From Streptosporangium oxazolinicum (lineage in GTDB: Bacteria > Actinomycetota > Actinomycetes > Streptosporangiales > Streptosporangiaceae): a stretch of DNA of 64,000 nucleotides. Positions 37,573 to 45,548 of the stretch are shown here, one piece after another. Below the pieces are notes generated by a model. The model was given only the letters and a program-made list of their open reading frames with translations, did not search any database and was not told where the DNA came from. Position numbers and translations under genes: made by a program. The stretch covers positions 744,001 to 808,000 of the forward strand of contig NZ_BAABAQ010000002.1 in assembly GCF_039537505.1 (NCBI RefSeq), given 5' to 3'. Each line of letters opens with the position of its first letter. Position 1 is the stretch's first letter.

Positions 37573-38934
37573 CTAGAGGACCGGCAGGTAGCGGCCGAGC
37601 TCGAACTCGGTGACCTGCCTGCGGTACTCGTTCCACTCGGCGCGCTTGTTGCGCAGGAAGTAGTCGAAGACGTGCTCGCCGAGGGTCTCGGCGACGAGCT
37701 CGCTGCGCTCCATGACCGCGATAGCCTCGTCCAGCGACTGGGGCAGCGGCTGGATGCCCAGCGCCCTGCGCTCGGCCGAGGTCAGCGCCCACACGTCGTC
37801 CTCGGCGCCGGGGGGCATCTCGTACCCCTCCTCGATGCCCTTCAGACCGGCCGCGAGGATCACGGCGAAGGCGAGGTAGGGGTTGCAGGAGGAGTCGAGG
37901 GAGCGGAACTCGATGCGGGTCGAGCCGCCCTTGTGCGGCTTGTACATCGGCACCCGGACCAGGGCGGAACGGTTGTTGTGGCCCCAGGAGATGTAGCTCG
38001 GGGCCTCGCCGCCCGCTCCGGCGATCGCCTCGGCGCCGCCCCACAGCCGCTTGTAGGAGTTGACCCACTGGTTGCAGACGGCGGTGATCTCGGCGGCGTG
38101 CGTGAGCAGGCCGCCGATGAAGGAACGGCCGATCTTGGAGAGCTGGTAGTCGGCGCCGGGCTCGTAGAAGGCGTTGCGGTCGCCCTCGAAGAGCGACATG
38201 TGGGTGTGCATGCCGGAGCCGGGGTGCTCGGTGAAGGGCTTGGGCATGAAGCTCGCCCAGATGCCCTGCTCCAGCGCGACCTCCTTCATGACCAGGCGGA
38301 AGGTCATGATGTTGTCGGCGGTGGTGAGCGCGTCGGCGTAGCGCAGGTCGATCTCCTGCTGGCCGGGGCCGCCCTCGTGGTGGCTGTACTCGACGGAGAT
38401 GCCCATCGACTCCAGCATCATGATCGCGTTGCGCCGGAAGTCGTGGCCCGAGCTGTGCGGGGTGTGGTCGAAGTAGCCGCCGCCGTCGATCGGCTCGGGC
38501 CGCTCGTTGCCCTCCGGCCGGCTCTTCAGCAGGAAGAACTCGATCTCCGGGTGGGTGTAGAAGCTGAAGCCCATGTCGGAGGCCTTCGCCAGGGTGCGCT
38601 TGAGCACCCAGCGCGGGTCGGCGTGCGAGGGCGAGCCGTCCGGCATGAGGATGTCGCAGAACATCCGGGCGGCGCCCGGCGTCTCGCTGCGCCAGGGAAG
38701 GATCTGGAAGGTCGACGGGTCGGGCTTGGCGAGCATGTCGGACTCGTAGACCCGGGCGAAGCCCTCGATGGCCGAGCCGTCGAAGCCGATGCCCTCGGCG
38801 AAGGCGCCCTCGAGCTCGGCCGGGGCGATGGCCACCGACTTCAGGAACCCGAGCACATCGGTGAACCACAGCCGGATGAACCGGATGTCGCGCTCCTCAA
38901 GGGTGCGGAGAACGAACTCCTGCTGGCGGTCCAA
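37573..38934 (-). CDS. glnA2: GlnA2-type glutamine synthetase family protein
   Basis: 453 aa; TTG start with GAAGGAG upstream, giving MDRQQEFVLRTLEERDIRF as in actinobacterial GlnA2. The GS core is complete: the FDGSAIEGF loop, HPEIEFFL, GSGMHTHMS, and the ATP/metal region SWGHNNRSALVRVP with RIEFRSLDSSCNPY. The adenylylation loop (NLYDLP-like with a Tyr in GlnA) is replaced by DDVWALTSAER, so GlnE should not modify it. GlnA2 of Streptomyces has been linked to gamma-glutamylation of polyamines rather than bulk glutamine supply; which applies here cannot be read from sequence. Confidence 0.9.
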   Translation of the reverse strand: MDRQQEFVLRTLEERDIRFIRLWFTDVLGFLKSVAIAPAELEGAFAEGIGFDGSAIEGFARVYESDMLAKPDPSTFQILPWRSETPGAARMFCDILMPDGSPSHADPRWVLKRTLAKASDMGFSFYTHPEIEFFLLKSRPEGNERPEPIDGGGYFDHTPHSSGHDFRRNAIMMLESMGISVEYSHHEGGPGQQEIDLRYADALTTADNIMTFRLVMKEVALEQGIWASFMPKPFTEHPGSGMHTHMSLFEGDRNAFYEPGADYQLSKIGRSFIGGLLTHAAEITAVCNQWVNSYKRLWGGAEAIAGAGGEAPSYISWGHNNRSALVRVPMYKPHKGGSTRIEFRSLDSSCNPYLAFAVILAAGLKGIEEGYEMPPGAEDDVWALTSAERRALGIQPLPQSLDEAIAVMERSELVAETLGEHVFDYFLRNKRAEWNEYRRQVTEFELGRYLPVL

Positions 38935-39128
38935 GGCTTCTCCTTCATTGCCCGACGTGCTGCAACACGCCTAGTGGTCTCCCAGTTTGCCCTCTCAGTG
39001 TTTCGCACACGTTACGGGGAAGAACGGTGAGATGTGGCACCGGGACCGCCGCGCCTCCGCGTTCCGGCCCCCCTCTCCTCCTACAGTGTGCGACCGGAGC
39101 CGCTGGGAGTTCGATCCGGGGGGAAGCG

Positions 39129-40034
39129 ATGGCACGCACCGAGGTCCACGAACCACCGCCCGCGCCCTCGCCACCGGCCAGGCTCACCGAACGCCTCGCG
39201 GCGCTGGCCATGCCCTGCCCCGTCCACCCGTCGGCACATCTGGTCGAGGCCGCGACGTCCGACTGGGCGCGCGCGGCCGGGCTCGCCCCCGACCCCGTCG
39301 CCTCCCGGCTGGCCGGGAGGGCGTTCGCCCGTTGCGAAACCGGCGCGGTCACGTCGCTGGCCCGCTGGCTGACCTGGATGTCACACCTGCGCCGGGCTCC
39401 CGAGGCCCTCACCCCGGTCCTCGCCGTGGCCGAGGGCGGCGCACCGGGCCCGGCGCCGCTGGAGCGGGCCTTCTCCGGCCTCTGGACGGCGTGCGCGCCG
39501 GGGATGAGCGGCGCGTGGCGCGAGCGCTTCACCGCCGGGCTGGCCGCCCAGCGCGAGGCGTCCCTCACCCGCGGGACACCCCCTGCCGATACCTACGGGA
39601 CACCCCCGGCCGATGATCGCGGGAAGCCCGCCGGGGGCGCCTTCGGCCGCTACCTGTTCGACCTGGTGGAGCCCTGCCTGGGGGTGGAGGTGCCGGAGCA
39701 GGTGTGGCGGAGCCAGTCCTGGCGGGCGCTCGTCGAGGCGAGCGGCGACGTGGCCGCCCGGTGCGAGGAGGCGGTGGCCGGACACGGCCAGGTGGACACC
39801 ATTTTTTTGGAACGCTCCAATCAGGCGGCGGAAGAGTGGACGATCGACAGGGTCGCCACCCGCGTGGAGGAGCTGTGGACGGCCGCCCGCGCCATCCCCG
39901 CGCTCACCGAGCGGCACGACCTGGGCCTCACCCTCTCCCTTGAGGTGACGCGGGTGGCATGCGCTTTCTTGACCATCCCGAGGGCCTACCTGGAGTGGCT
40001 GCTGGAAACACCTCGCTATCGTCACTTACGGTAA
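39129..40034 (+). CDS. Terpene-synthase-like protein lacking both metal-binding motifs
   Basis: 301 aa, ATG chosen at the conserved-length N-terminus with a GGGGGGAAG site. It aligns along its length with the terpene synthase at 40615-41826: CPxHPS near the start, LARWLTWM, a stretch of 15 identical residues starting YLFDLVEPC, and the CAFLT-PRA-LEWLLE end. Where the partner has DDEWDE this protein has LRRAPEA; where the partner has the NSE triad it has EEAVAGHGQ. It cannot bind the Mg-diphosphate cluster in the normal way. The frame is intact, so it is a pseudoenzyme or an enzyme with changed chemistry rather than a broken gene. It also has a short GTPPAD repeat insert near 155-170. Confidence 0.75.
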   Translation: MARTEVHEPPPAPSPPARLTERLAALAMPCPVHPSAHLVEAATSDWARAAGLAPDPVASRLAGRAFARCETGAVTSLARWLTWMSHLRRAPEALTPVLAVAEGGAPGPAPLERAFSGLWTACAPGMSGAWRERFTAGLAAQREASLTRGTPPADTYGTPPADDRGKPAGGAFGRYLFDLVEPCLGVEVPEQVWRSQSWRALVEASGDVAARCEEAVAGHGQVDTIFLERSNQAAEEWTIDRVATRVEELWTAARAIPALTERHDLGLTLSLEVTRVACAFLTIPRAYLEWLLETPRYRHLR

Positions 40035-40069
40035 CTGTTCGATTTCAATGGGTAACGCTGGAGTAAACG

Positions 40070-40615
40070 ATGAGCACCACGCTCCTCAATCACAAGCTCG
40101 ACCGCGCCTTCGGGCACATGGACGTCGACGGCAGCGGGTCGATCGAGCGCGAGGACCTCCTCGGTCTCGGTGCCCGGATCCTCGTCGGCTTCGGCGAGTC
40201 GCCGACCTCGCGGGCCGGCAGCAGGCTCGCCCAGGGCTTCGAGGAGATCTGGCGGACCCTGGCCGAGGAGATCGACGCCGACGGCGACGGCTCGATCTCG
40301 TCCGAGGAGTTCCGCGCCGGGATGACCTCCGCGTTCGTCGAGGGCGACCGGTTCGACGCCGTCTTCGCGCCCGCCGCCGAGGCGGTGGCCGGTCTGTGCG
40401 ACACCGACGGCGACGGGGCCGTGGGGCCGGACGAGTTCTGGATCATGATGGCCGCGTTCGGCACCCCGCGCGAGGACGTGCGGGCCACCTTCGAGCGGCT
40501 CGACGGCGACGGCGACGGCGTCGTGTCCGTGGGCGAGCTGGTCGAGGCGACCCGGCAGTTCTACACGAGTGCCGATCCGGACGTGGCCGGCAACTGGCTG
40601 TTCGGTCCGCTGTAG
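40070..40615 (+). CDS. Four-EF-hand calcium-binding protein (calerythrin-like)
   Basis: 181 aa, 35 bp after the pseudo-terpene-synthase. There are four canonical EF-hand loops at 18-29, 69-80, 111-122 and 145-156, each with Asp/Asp/Asp-or-Ser and a closing Glu or Asp, arranged as two pairs like calerythrin. Its stop overlaps a possible GTG of the next gene (TAGTG). Cytosolic calcium sensor or buffer; its place between two terpene-synthase-fold genes suggests a functional link. Confidence 0.92.
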   Translation: MSTTLLNHKLDRAFGHMDVDGSGSIEREDLLGLGARILVGFGESPTSRAGSRLAQGFEEIWRTLAEEIDADGDGSISSEEFRAGMTSAFVEGDRFDAVFAPAAEAVAGLCDTDGDGAVGPDEFWIMMAAFGTPREDVRATFERLDGDGDGVVSVGELVEATRQFYTSADPDVAGNWLFGPL

Positions 40616-41826
40616 TGGCCCTCACCCCGACGTTCGGCGAACCCCTGACCCGTCCCCGACCCCTTCAAAAGCCCTTGCCATCCTCAATGCCCCTTTCCCT
40701 GTCCCCGTGTCCCTCCCCCAGCGACCCCGCCGGACTCACCGCGCCCACCGAACTCACCGCACCCGCCACGCCCACCGTGCACCCCGTGCACCCCGTGCAC
40801 CCCGTGCACCCCGTGCACCCCGCGTCCGTCACGCCTGCCGGAACGGCGGGACATCCCGGGCCGCCGCGCCCCTCCGGGGTGGCCGCGACCCTGCTGCTGC
40901 CCCTCACCGAGCTCGTACCGGTGATGTCGGCGCCGTGCCCGATGCACCCCTCGGTCGGCCTGATCGGCGCCGAGCTCGCCGCCTGGGCCCGCGAGGTGGG
41001 GCTCGAACCTCCCCCGGGCGCCGGGTTCGAGCGGATGGCGGGCCGCGCCTTCTGCGGGTTCGGCATGGAGTCGGCGCTGCTGTTCGCCAAATGGCTGACC
41101 TGGCTGTTCCACTTCGACGACGAGTGGGACGAGAAGCCCGCCGGGCGCGCGGCCGAGATCGTCGAGGCCACCTTCGCGCGGCTCGACCTCGTCGCCCGTG
41201 CCCCCGCCCACGCCTCCTCTCCCGTCGAGCTGGCCTTCGGCGACCTGTGGAAGGTCACCACCGAGCGGATGAGCACCCGGTGGCGGCACCGGTTCCTGGC
41301 GGGGCTGGCGGCGCAGGGCGCGGCCTGCCGTACCGAGGCCGAGAACCGGTGCGCGGGTCGCGTGCCCTCCCCCGCCGAGTACCCACGGCTGCGGCGGGGC
41401 ACCGCGGGCCCCTACCTGTTCGACCTGGTGGAGCCCTGCCTGGGGGTGGAGGTGCCCGCGGGGCTGCGCGAGAGCACGACCTGGCGGACGCTGGTGGACG
41501 CCTGCAACGACGTCACCGCCTGGTGCAACGACGTCGCCTCGCACCACAAGGAGCGCGCCAACGGCGACGTGCACAACTACGTGACGGTCGCCGCGACCGC
41601 GTTCGGGCTCTCCGACACCGCCGCCGTCGCCTGGGTGAACAACCGGATCGCCGCCCGCGCCGAGGACCTGCGGACCTCCGCGCGCCGGCTGCCGGCGCTG
41701 TTCGACCGGTTCGGGTTCTCGACCGGCCAGGCCAGGGACGTCAGCAAGGTCGCGTGCGCGTTCCTCACGGCGCCGAGGGCCCAGCTGGAATGGCTCCTGG
41801 AGTCCAGCCGGTACGACGTGCCGTGA
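40615..41826 (+). CDS. Class I terpene synthase
   Basis: 403 aa from GTG 40615. Alternatives are ATG 40687 or a start near 40880; none has a good ribosome site, so the long low-complexity N-terminus (with five Val-His-Pro units) may be partly untranslated. The catalytic domain has FDDEWDE (Asp168, Asp169, Asp172) and a perfect NSE triad NDVASHHKE (Asn305, Ser309, Glu313), so it should ionise a prenyl diphosphate with Mg. Product and chain length cannot be told. No prenyltransferase or P450 is adjacent. Confidence 0.88.
   Translation: MALTPTFGEPLTRPRPLQKPLPSSMPLSLSPCPSPSDPAGLTAPTELTAPATPTVHPVHPVHPVHPVHPASVTPAGTAGHPGPPRPSGVAATLLLPLTELVPVMSAPCPMHPSVGLIGAELAAWAREVGLEPPPGAGFERMAGRAFCGFGMESALLFAKWLTWLFHFDDEWDEKPAGRAAEIVEATFARLDLVARAPAHASSPVELAFGDLWKVTTERMSTRWRHRFLAGLAAQGAACRTEAENRCAGRVPSPAEYPRLRRGTAGPYLFDLVEPCLGVEVPAGLRESTTWRTLVDACNDVTAWCNDVASHHKERANGDVHNYVTVAATAFGLSDTAAVAWVNNRIAARAEDLRTSARRLPALFDRFGFSTGQARDVSKVACAFLTAPRAQLEWLLESSRYDVP
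40777..40821 (+). repeat. Five 9-bp tandem repeats (Val-His-Pro)
   Basis: gtgcacccc repeated five times without error, encoding VHP units in the N-terminal linker of the terpene synthase. A slippage-prone site. Confidence 0.95.
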
Positions 41827-41832
41827 CCCGCC

Positions 41833-41858
41833 GCCCCCGGGTGGAGCCGCCCGGGGGC
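41833..41858 (+). terminator. Terminator after the terpene synthase
   Basis: gcccccggg (41833-41841) and cccgggggc (41850-41858): 9-bp perfect stem, 8-nt loop, 6 bp after the stop codon. Confidence 0.7.
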
Positions 41859-41993
41859 CCCTCAGCCCCTCGGCTTTGGCCGGGAAGGTCAGGCGCCATA
41901 CGGTGTCCAACCGGTTTTGATCACTCGTTGATCGGATTGCGGTCCGCGCCGGTTAGGGTCCCTTCAAGTACAAAGTGAAGGGCCTCAACCATC

Positions 41994-43958
41994 ATGCGCG
42001 GGCTGTACCGGGTGATCCCCACGGTGACGCCCGTCCAGCGTCGGGTGGCGGCGGTGGTGGCCGCCGCCGCGTCGGTGGCGATGGAGTGCGTCAACATCTG
42101 GGTCACGGCGCAGCTTCCGCAGCCCTCCTACACGCCGCTGCCGTTCGCGCCCGAGGACGTGGCCGGCGCCGCGTTCCCCGTCCTCGGAGCGCTGCTGGTC
42201 TTCCAGCGACCCCGGCTGGTCATCGGCTGGCTGCTCTGCCTGGGCGGGCTGTGCTCCGCGCTGAACAGCCTCACGGTGAACCTGGCGCTCCTGGACACGG
42301 CACGGGCATGGGCGGTCCCGCCGGAGGTGATGTGGGCGGTCGCCGGGGTGAGCTGGAAGCTGACCATCCTCTTCCTGGTCGTGCTGCTGCCGCTGCTCTA
42401 CCCGGACGGGAGGCTGCCCTCCCCGCGCTGGCGGGCGCTGGTCTGGGTCTCCGTCGCCGTCCTGGGCGCCGACGTGCTCGTCATGGACATCATGTCCCTC
42501 TCCTGGCAGCGGTACACGGGCCTCGCCACCCACCCGCTGCGGTTCTCACTGGACATGCTCACCAACGCGATGATGATCCTGGCCTTCGCCTCGCTGGCCA
42601 CGCGGTTCCGGCGGGCCGGCCGTGAGGAGCGCGGGCAGATCCTCTGGCCGCTGGTCGCGATCGCCACCGTCATCGTCCCCTGGGTGATCGGCAATCCGGT
42701 GTGGTGGCTGGCGTCGTTCACGATCCCGCTGGTCCCGGTCGCGATCACCTTCTCGGTGCTGCGGCACCGCCTCTACGGGATCGACACGCTCATCACCAGG
42801 GCACTGGTCGGCGCGGGCCTGGTCGGCGTGATCGGCGGGGTGTACGTGGCGGTGGGCGCCGCCTCCAGCCTGTTCCTGTCGGACGTGGACCGGATCGGCG
42901 GCCTGTTCGCCGCGCTCTGCGCAGGGGCGTTCTTCCACCCGATGCGGCGGGTGCTCCAGCGTGGCGCCGACCGCCTGCTGTACGGCAGCAAGGGCGACCC
43001 GGTGGCGCTGGCCGCCGAACTCGGGCGCAGGATCCAGCGCACCGATCCCGCGGGCGGGCTGGCCGCGACGCTGGACGTGCTGCGCGAGGGCCTGGCGGTC
43101 ACCGGCACCGGCGTGCGCTTCCAGGGCGGCTGGCCCGAGGAGGCGACGGTGGGGACGCTGGAGGAGGTGACGCGCGACATCCGGCTGGTCTGGCACGGCG
43201 AGCCCGTCGGCCGCCTGCTCATCGGCCCGCCGGGGGCCCGGCGCCTTCCCGCCGCGCACAACGAACGGGTCATCGCCGCGCTCACGCCGTACGTGGCCGA
43301 CGCGGCCCACGCGGTCCGGCTGGTCGGCGCGCTGCGGCGCTCCCGGGAGCGGATCGTCACCACCCGCGAGGAGGAGCGCCGCCGCCTGCGCCGCGACCTG
43401 CACGACGGCCTCGGCCAGTCGCTCAGCGGGATGGCGATGTCCATCAACGCGGCCAGGCTCTCCCTGCGCGCCTCCCCCGAGACGGCCGAGCGCATGCTCG
43501 GCGAGCTGCGCTCCGGCATGGACAGCGTCACCAGCGACATCAGGCACCTGGTGTACGGCCTGCGTCCACCGGCGCTGGACGACCTCGGCCTGGCCGGGGC
43601 CGTGGCGGAGATGGCGGGCCCCGGTGTCGCCGTCGAGGTCAGGGGCGAGCTGCCGGGGCTGCCCGCCGCGACCGAGGTCGCCGCGTACCGGATCGTGCAG
43701 GAGGCGCTGACCAACGCGCGCAAGCACGCCGGAGCGGCGACGGTGCGGGTGTCGCTGGAGCGGGACGAGGACGATCTGAGCGTCCGGGTGCGCGACGACG
43801 GGATCGGCGTGCCCCCCGGGCGGCGCTCGGGGGTCGGGCTGGCGTCGATGCGCGAGCGCGCCGCCGAACTGGGCGGGACATGCGTGATCACCACGCCCCC
43901 CGAGGGAGGAACCGTGGTCGAGGCGATACTTCCGGTGAAGTTGAATGTGGAGATCTGA
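41994..43958 (+). CDS. Multi-TM NarL-family sensor histidine kinase
   Basis: 654 aa. It has about eight or nine hydrophobic segments in the first 310 residues, a GAF-like linker, and the HisKA_3 helix RRDLHDGLG (His470). The ATPase domain has N-box EALTNARKHA, DDGIG and GVGLASMRERAAELGG. It autophosphorylates on His and passes the phosphate to a LuxR-type response regulator. 85 bp before the SARP-receiver fusion; strongly similar in plan to the kinase on the other side of that gene. Confidence 0.93.
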   Translation: MRGLYRVIPTVTPVQRRVAAVVAAAASVAMECVNIWVTAQLPQPSYTPLPFAPEDVAGAAFPVLGALLVFQRPRLVIGWLLCLGGLCSALNSLTVNLALLDTARAWAVPPEVMWAVAGVSWKLTILFLVVLLPLLYPDGRLPSPRWRALVWVSVAVLGADVLVMDIMSLSWQRYTGLATHPLRFSLDMLTNAMMILAFASLATRFRRAGREERGQILWPLVAIATVIVPWVIGNPVWWLASFTIPLVPVAITFSVLRHRLYGIDTLITRALVGAGLVGVIGGVYVAVGAASSLFLSDVDRIGGLFAALCAGAFFHPMRRVLQRGADRLLYGSKGDPVALAAELGRRIQRTDPAGGLAATLDVLREGLAVTGTGVRFQGGWPEEATVGTLEEVTRDIRLVWHGEPVGRLLIGPPGARRLPAAHNERVIAALTPYVADAAHAVRLVGALRRSRERIVTTREEERRRLRRDLHDGLGQSLSGMAMSINAARLSLRASPETAERMLGELRSGMDSVTSDIRHLVYGLRPPALDDLGLAGAVAEMAGPGVAVEVRGELPGLPAATEVAAYRIVQEALTNARKHAGAATVRVSLERDEDDLSVRVRDDGIGVPPGRRSGVGLASMRERAAELGGTCVITTPPEGGTVVEAILPVKLNVEI

Positions 43959-44043
43959 CCACCGATGATTCCTTACGGCCCGCGAACGATGGTGAGTATT
44001 GCTCTATGAGGTTGGTCCAGGTAGCCCTACCCTTACGCCTGCA

Positions 44044-45534
44044 ATGCTGACATTTCGTGCTCTCGGACCGTTCCAGGCGCGGCACGGTGAGACATCACTC
44101 GACCTCGGAGGCCAGCGCCAGATGGCGGTGCTGGCCCGGCTCCTCGTGGCCGGGGGCCGCGCCGTCCCGGTGACCATGCTCATCGACGAGCTGTGGCCCG
44201 GCGAGCCTCCCGCCCAGGCCCTGTCGACCATCCAGGGATACGTGTCGCGGCTGCGGCGCGCCCTGGAGCCCGGCCGCGCGCCCCGGGAGGAGGCCGAGGT
44301 CCTGGTCTCCGCCCCGCCGGGGTACGCGCTGCGCGCCTCCCCCGGCCAGGTGGACGCCTGGAGTTTCGAGAGCGCGGTCAAGACGGGCGGCGAGCCCGCC
44401 GAGGTGTGGAGGCGTCTGGACGCGGCGCTCGCGCTCTGGCGCGGCCCGGCCCTGGCCGAGTTCTCCGACCTGCCGTGGGCGGCGAGCGAGGCGGGCAGGC
44501 TGGAGGAGCTGCGGCTGATCGCGGTCGAGCGCCGCGCCGACGCCGGGCTCCTGCTGGGACACTCCGGCGCCCTGGTCGCCGACCTGGAGGCGCACGCCTC
44601 GGCGCACCCGCTGCGGGAGGAGGCCTGGCGGCTGCTCGCGCTGGCCCTGTACCGCAACGGCAGGCAGGGGGACGCGCTGGGAGCGCTCCGGCGCGCCAGG
44701 GTGATGCTCCGCGACGAGCTCGGCCTCGACCTGGGCGCCACCCTGCAGCGCCTGGAGTCGGACATGCTGGCCCAGGCCGTCCACCTCGACCCGCCCGCCG
44801 GGACCGTACGGGCCACCGTGCCGGCCACGGAACCGGCGGCGCGCGCGACCCCCGCCGAGGAACGGTCGCTGCCGGGGCTGCGGATCGTGGTGGTGGACGA
44901 CCAGGCGCTGGTCCGGACCGGCCTGCGCGTGGTGTTGGACAGCGAACCCGGCTTCGAGCTGGTCGGGGAGGCCGAGAACGGCGAGCAGGCGATCGCGGTG
45001 GTCAGGGAGACCTCCCCCGACCTGGTGCTGATGGACATCCAGATGCCCAGGCTGGACGGGCTGACCGCCGCGCGGCGGATCCTGGCCGACAAGACACCGC
45101 CGAAGGTCGTCATGATGACCACCTTCGGCACGGACGACAACCTCTACGCGGCGCTGCGGGCCGGGGTGAGCGGGTTCGTCCTCAAGACGTCGGCGCCCGA
45201 GCAGCTCATCACCGCGATGCGGGCCGCGCAGGCCGGTGACGCGCTGATCGACCCCGCCGTCACCACCCGCCTGATCGCGGCCTTCGCCGGGCGCACCGAC
45301 CCGTCGGCGCCGCCCGGCCTCGCCGGACTCGGGGACGCGGACCTCGACCTGATGAAGCTGGTCGCCCGGGGACTGACCAACCGGCAGATCGCGACGACCC
45401 TGGCGGTCCCCGAGGGGGCGGTCTCACGGTCGGTGGTCAGGCTGCTCGACCACCTCGGGCTGTTCGACCGGGCCCAGCTGGTCGTCACCGCGTACGAGTC
45501 CGGGCTGGTCAACCCCGGCGACGTGGCCAGATAG
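44044..45534 (+). CDS. SARP-receiver-LuxR fusion response regulator
   Basis: 496 aa from ATG 44044 (a TTG 15 codons upstream is possible; no clear ribosome site for either). Residues 1-95 are the winged helix of SARP regulators (LGPFQARHGE, then ELWPGEPP); about 95-250 the BTAD helical domain (RRLDAALALWRGPALAEF, HPLREEAWRLLALALYRNG). About 280-395 is a complete receiver: VVVDDQ acidic pair, phosphoacceptor Asp331 in LMDIQMP, the Thr in MMTTF, and the Lys in VLKTS. About 430-485 is a LuxR-type HTH (LVARGLTNRQIATTL). So one chain carries two DNA-binding domains around a phosphorylation switch. It probably serves both flanking kinases. Confidence 0.92.
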   Translation: MLTFRALGPFQARHGETSLDLGGQRQMAVLARLLVAGGRAVPVTMLIDELWPGEPPAQALSTIQGYVSRLRRALEPGRAPREEAEVLVSAPPGYALRASPGQVDAWSFESAVKTGGEPAEVWRRLDAALALWRGPALAEFSDLPWAASEAGRLEELRLIAVERRADAGLLLGHSGALVADLEAHASAHPLREEAWRLLALALYRNGRQGDALGALRRARVMLRDELGLDLGATLQRLESDMLAQAVHLDPPAGTVRATVPATEPAARATPAEERSLPGLRIVVVDDQALVRTGLRVVLDSEPGFELVGEAENGEQAIAVVRETSPDLVLMDIQMPRLDGLTAARRILADKTPPKVVMMTTFGTDDNLYAALRAGVSGFVLKTSAPEQLITAMRAAQAGDALIDPAVTTRLIAAFAGRTDPSAPPGLAGLGDADLDLMKLVARGLTNRQIATTLAVPEGAVSRSVVRLLDHLGLFDRAQLVVTAYESGLVNPGDVAR

Positions 45535-45548
45535 ATGGGCCGATAGCG

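Noticed and set aside
39129..40034. Calling the first terpene-synthase-like gene a pseudogene
   Set aside because: The frame is intact, codon bias is normal and conserved blocks remain; only the metal motifs are lost, so pseudoenzyme is the better description.
40048..40614. N-terminal extension of the terpene synthase frame over the EF-hand gene
   Set aside because: It is the out-of-frame shadow of four clear EF-hands.
40777..40821. Repeat array as a CRISPR
   Set aside because: The 9-bp units are contiguous with no spacers and lie in a coding frame.
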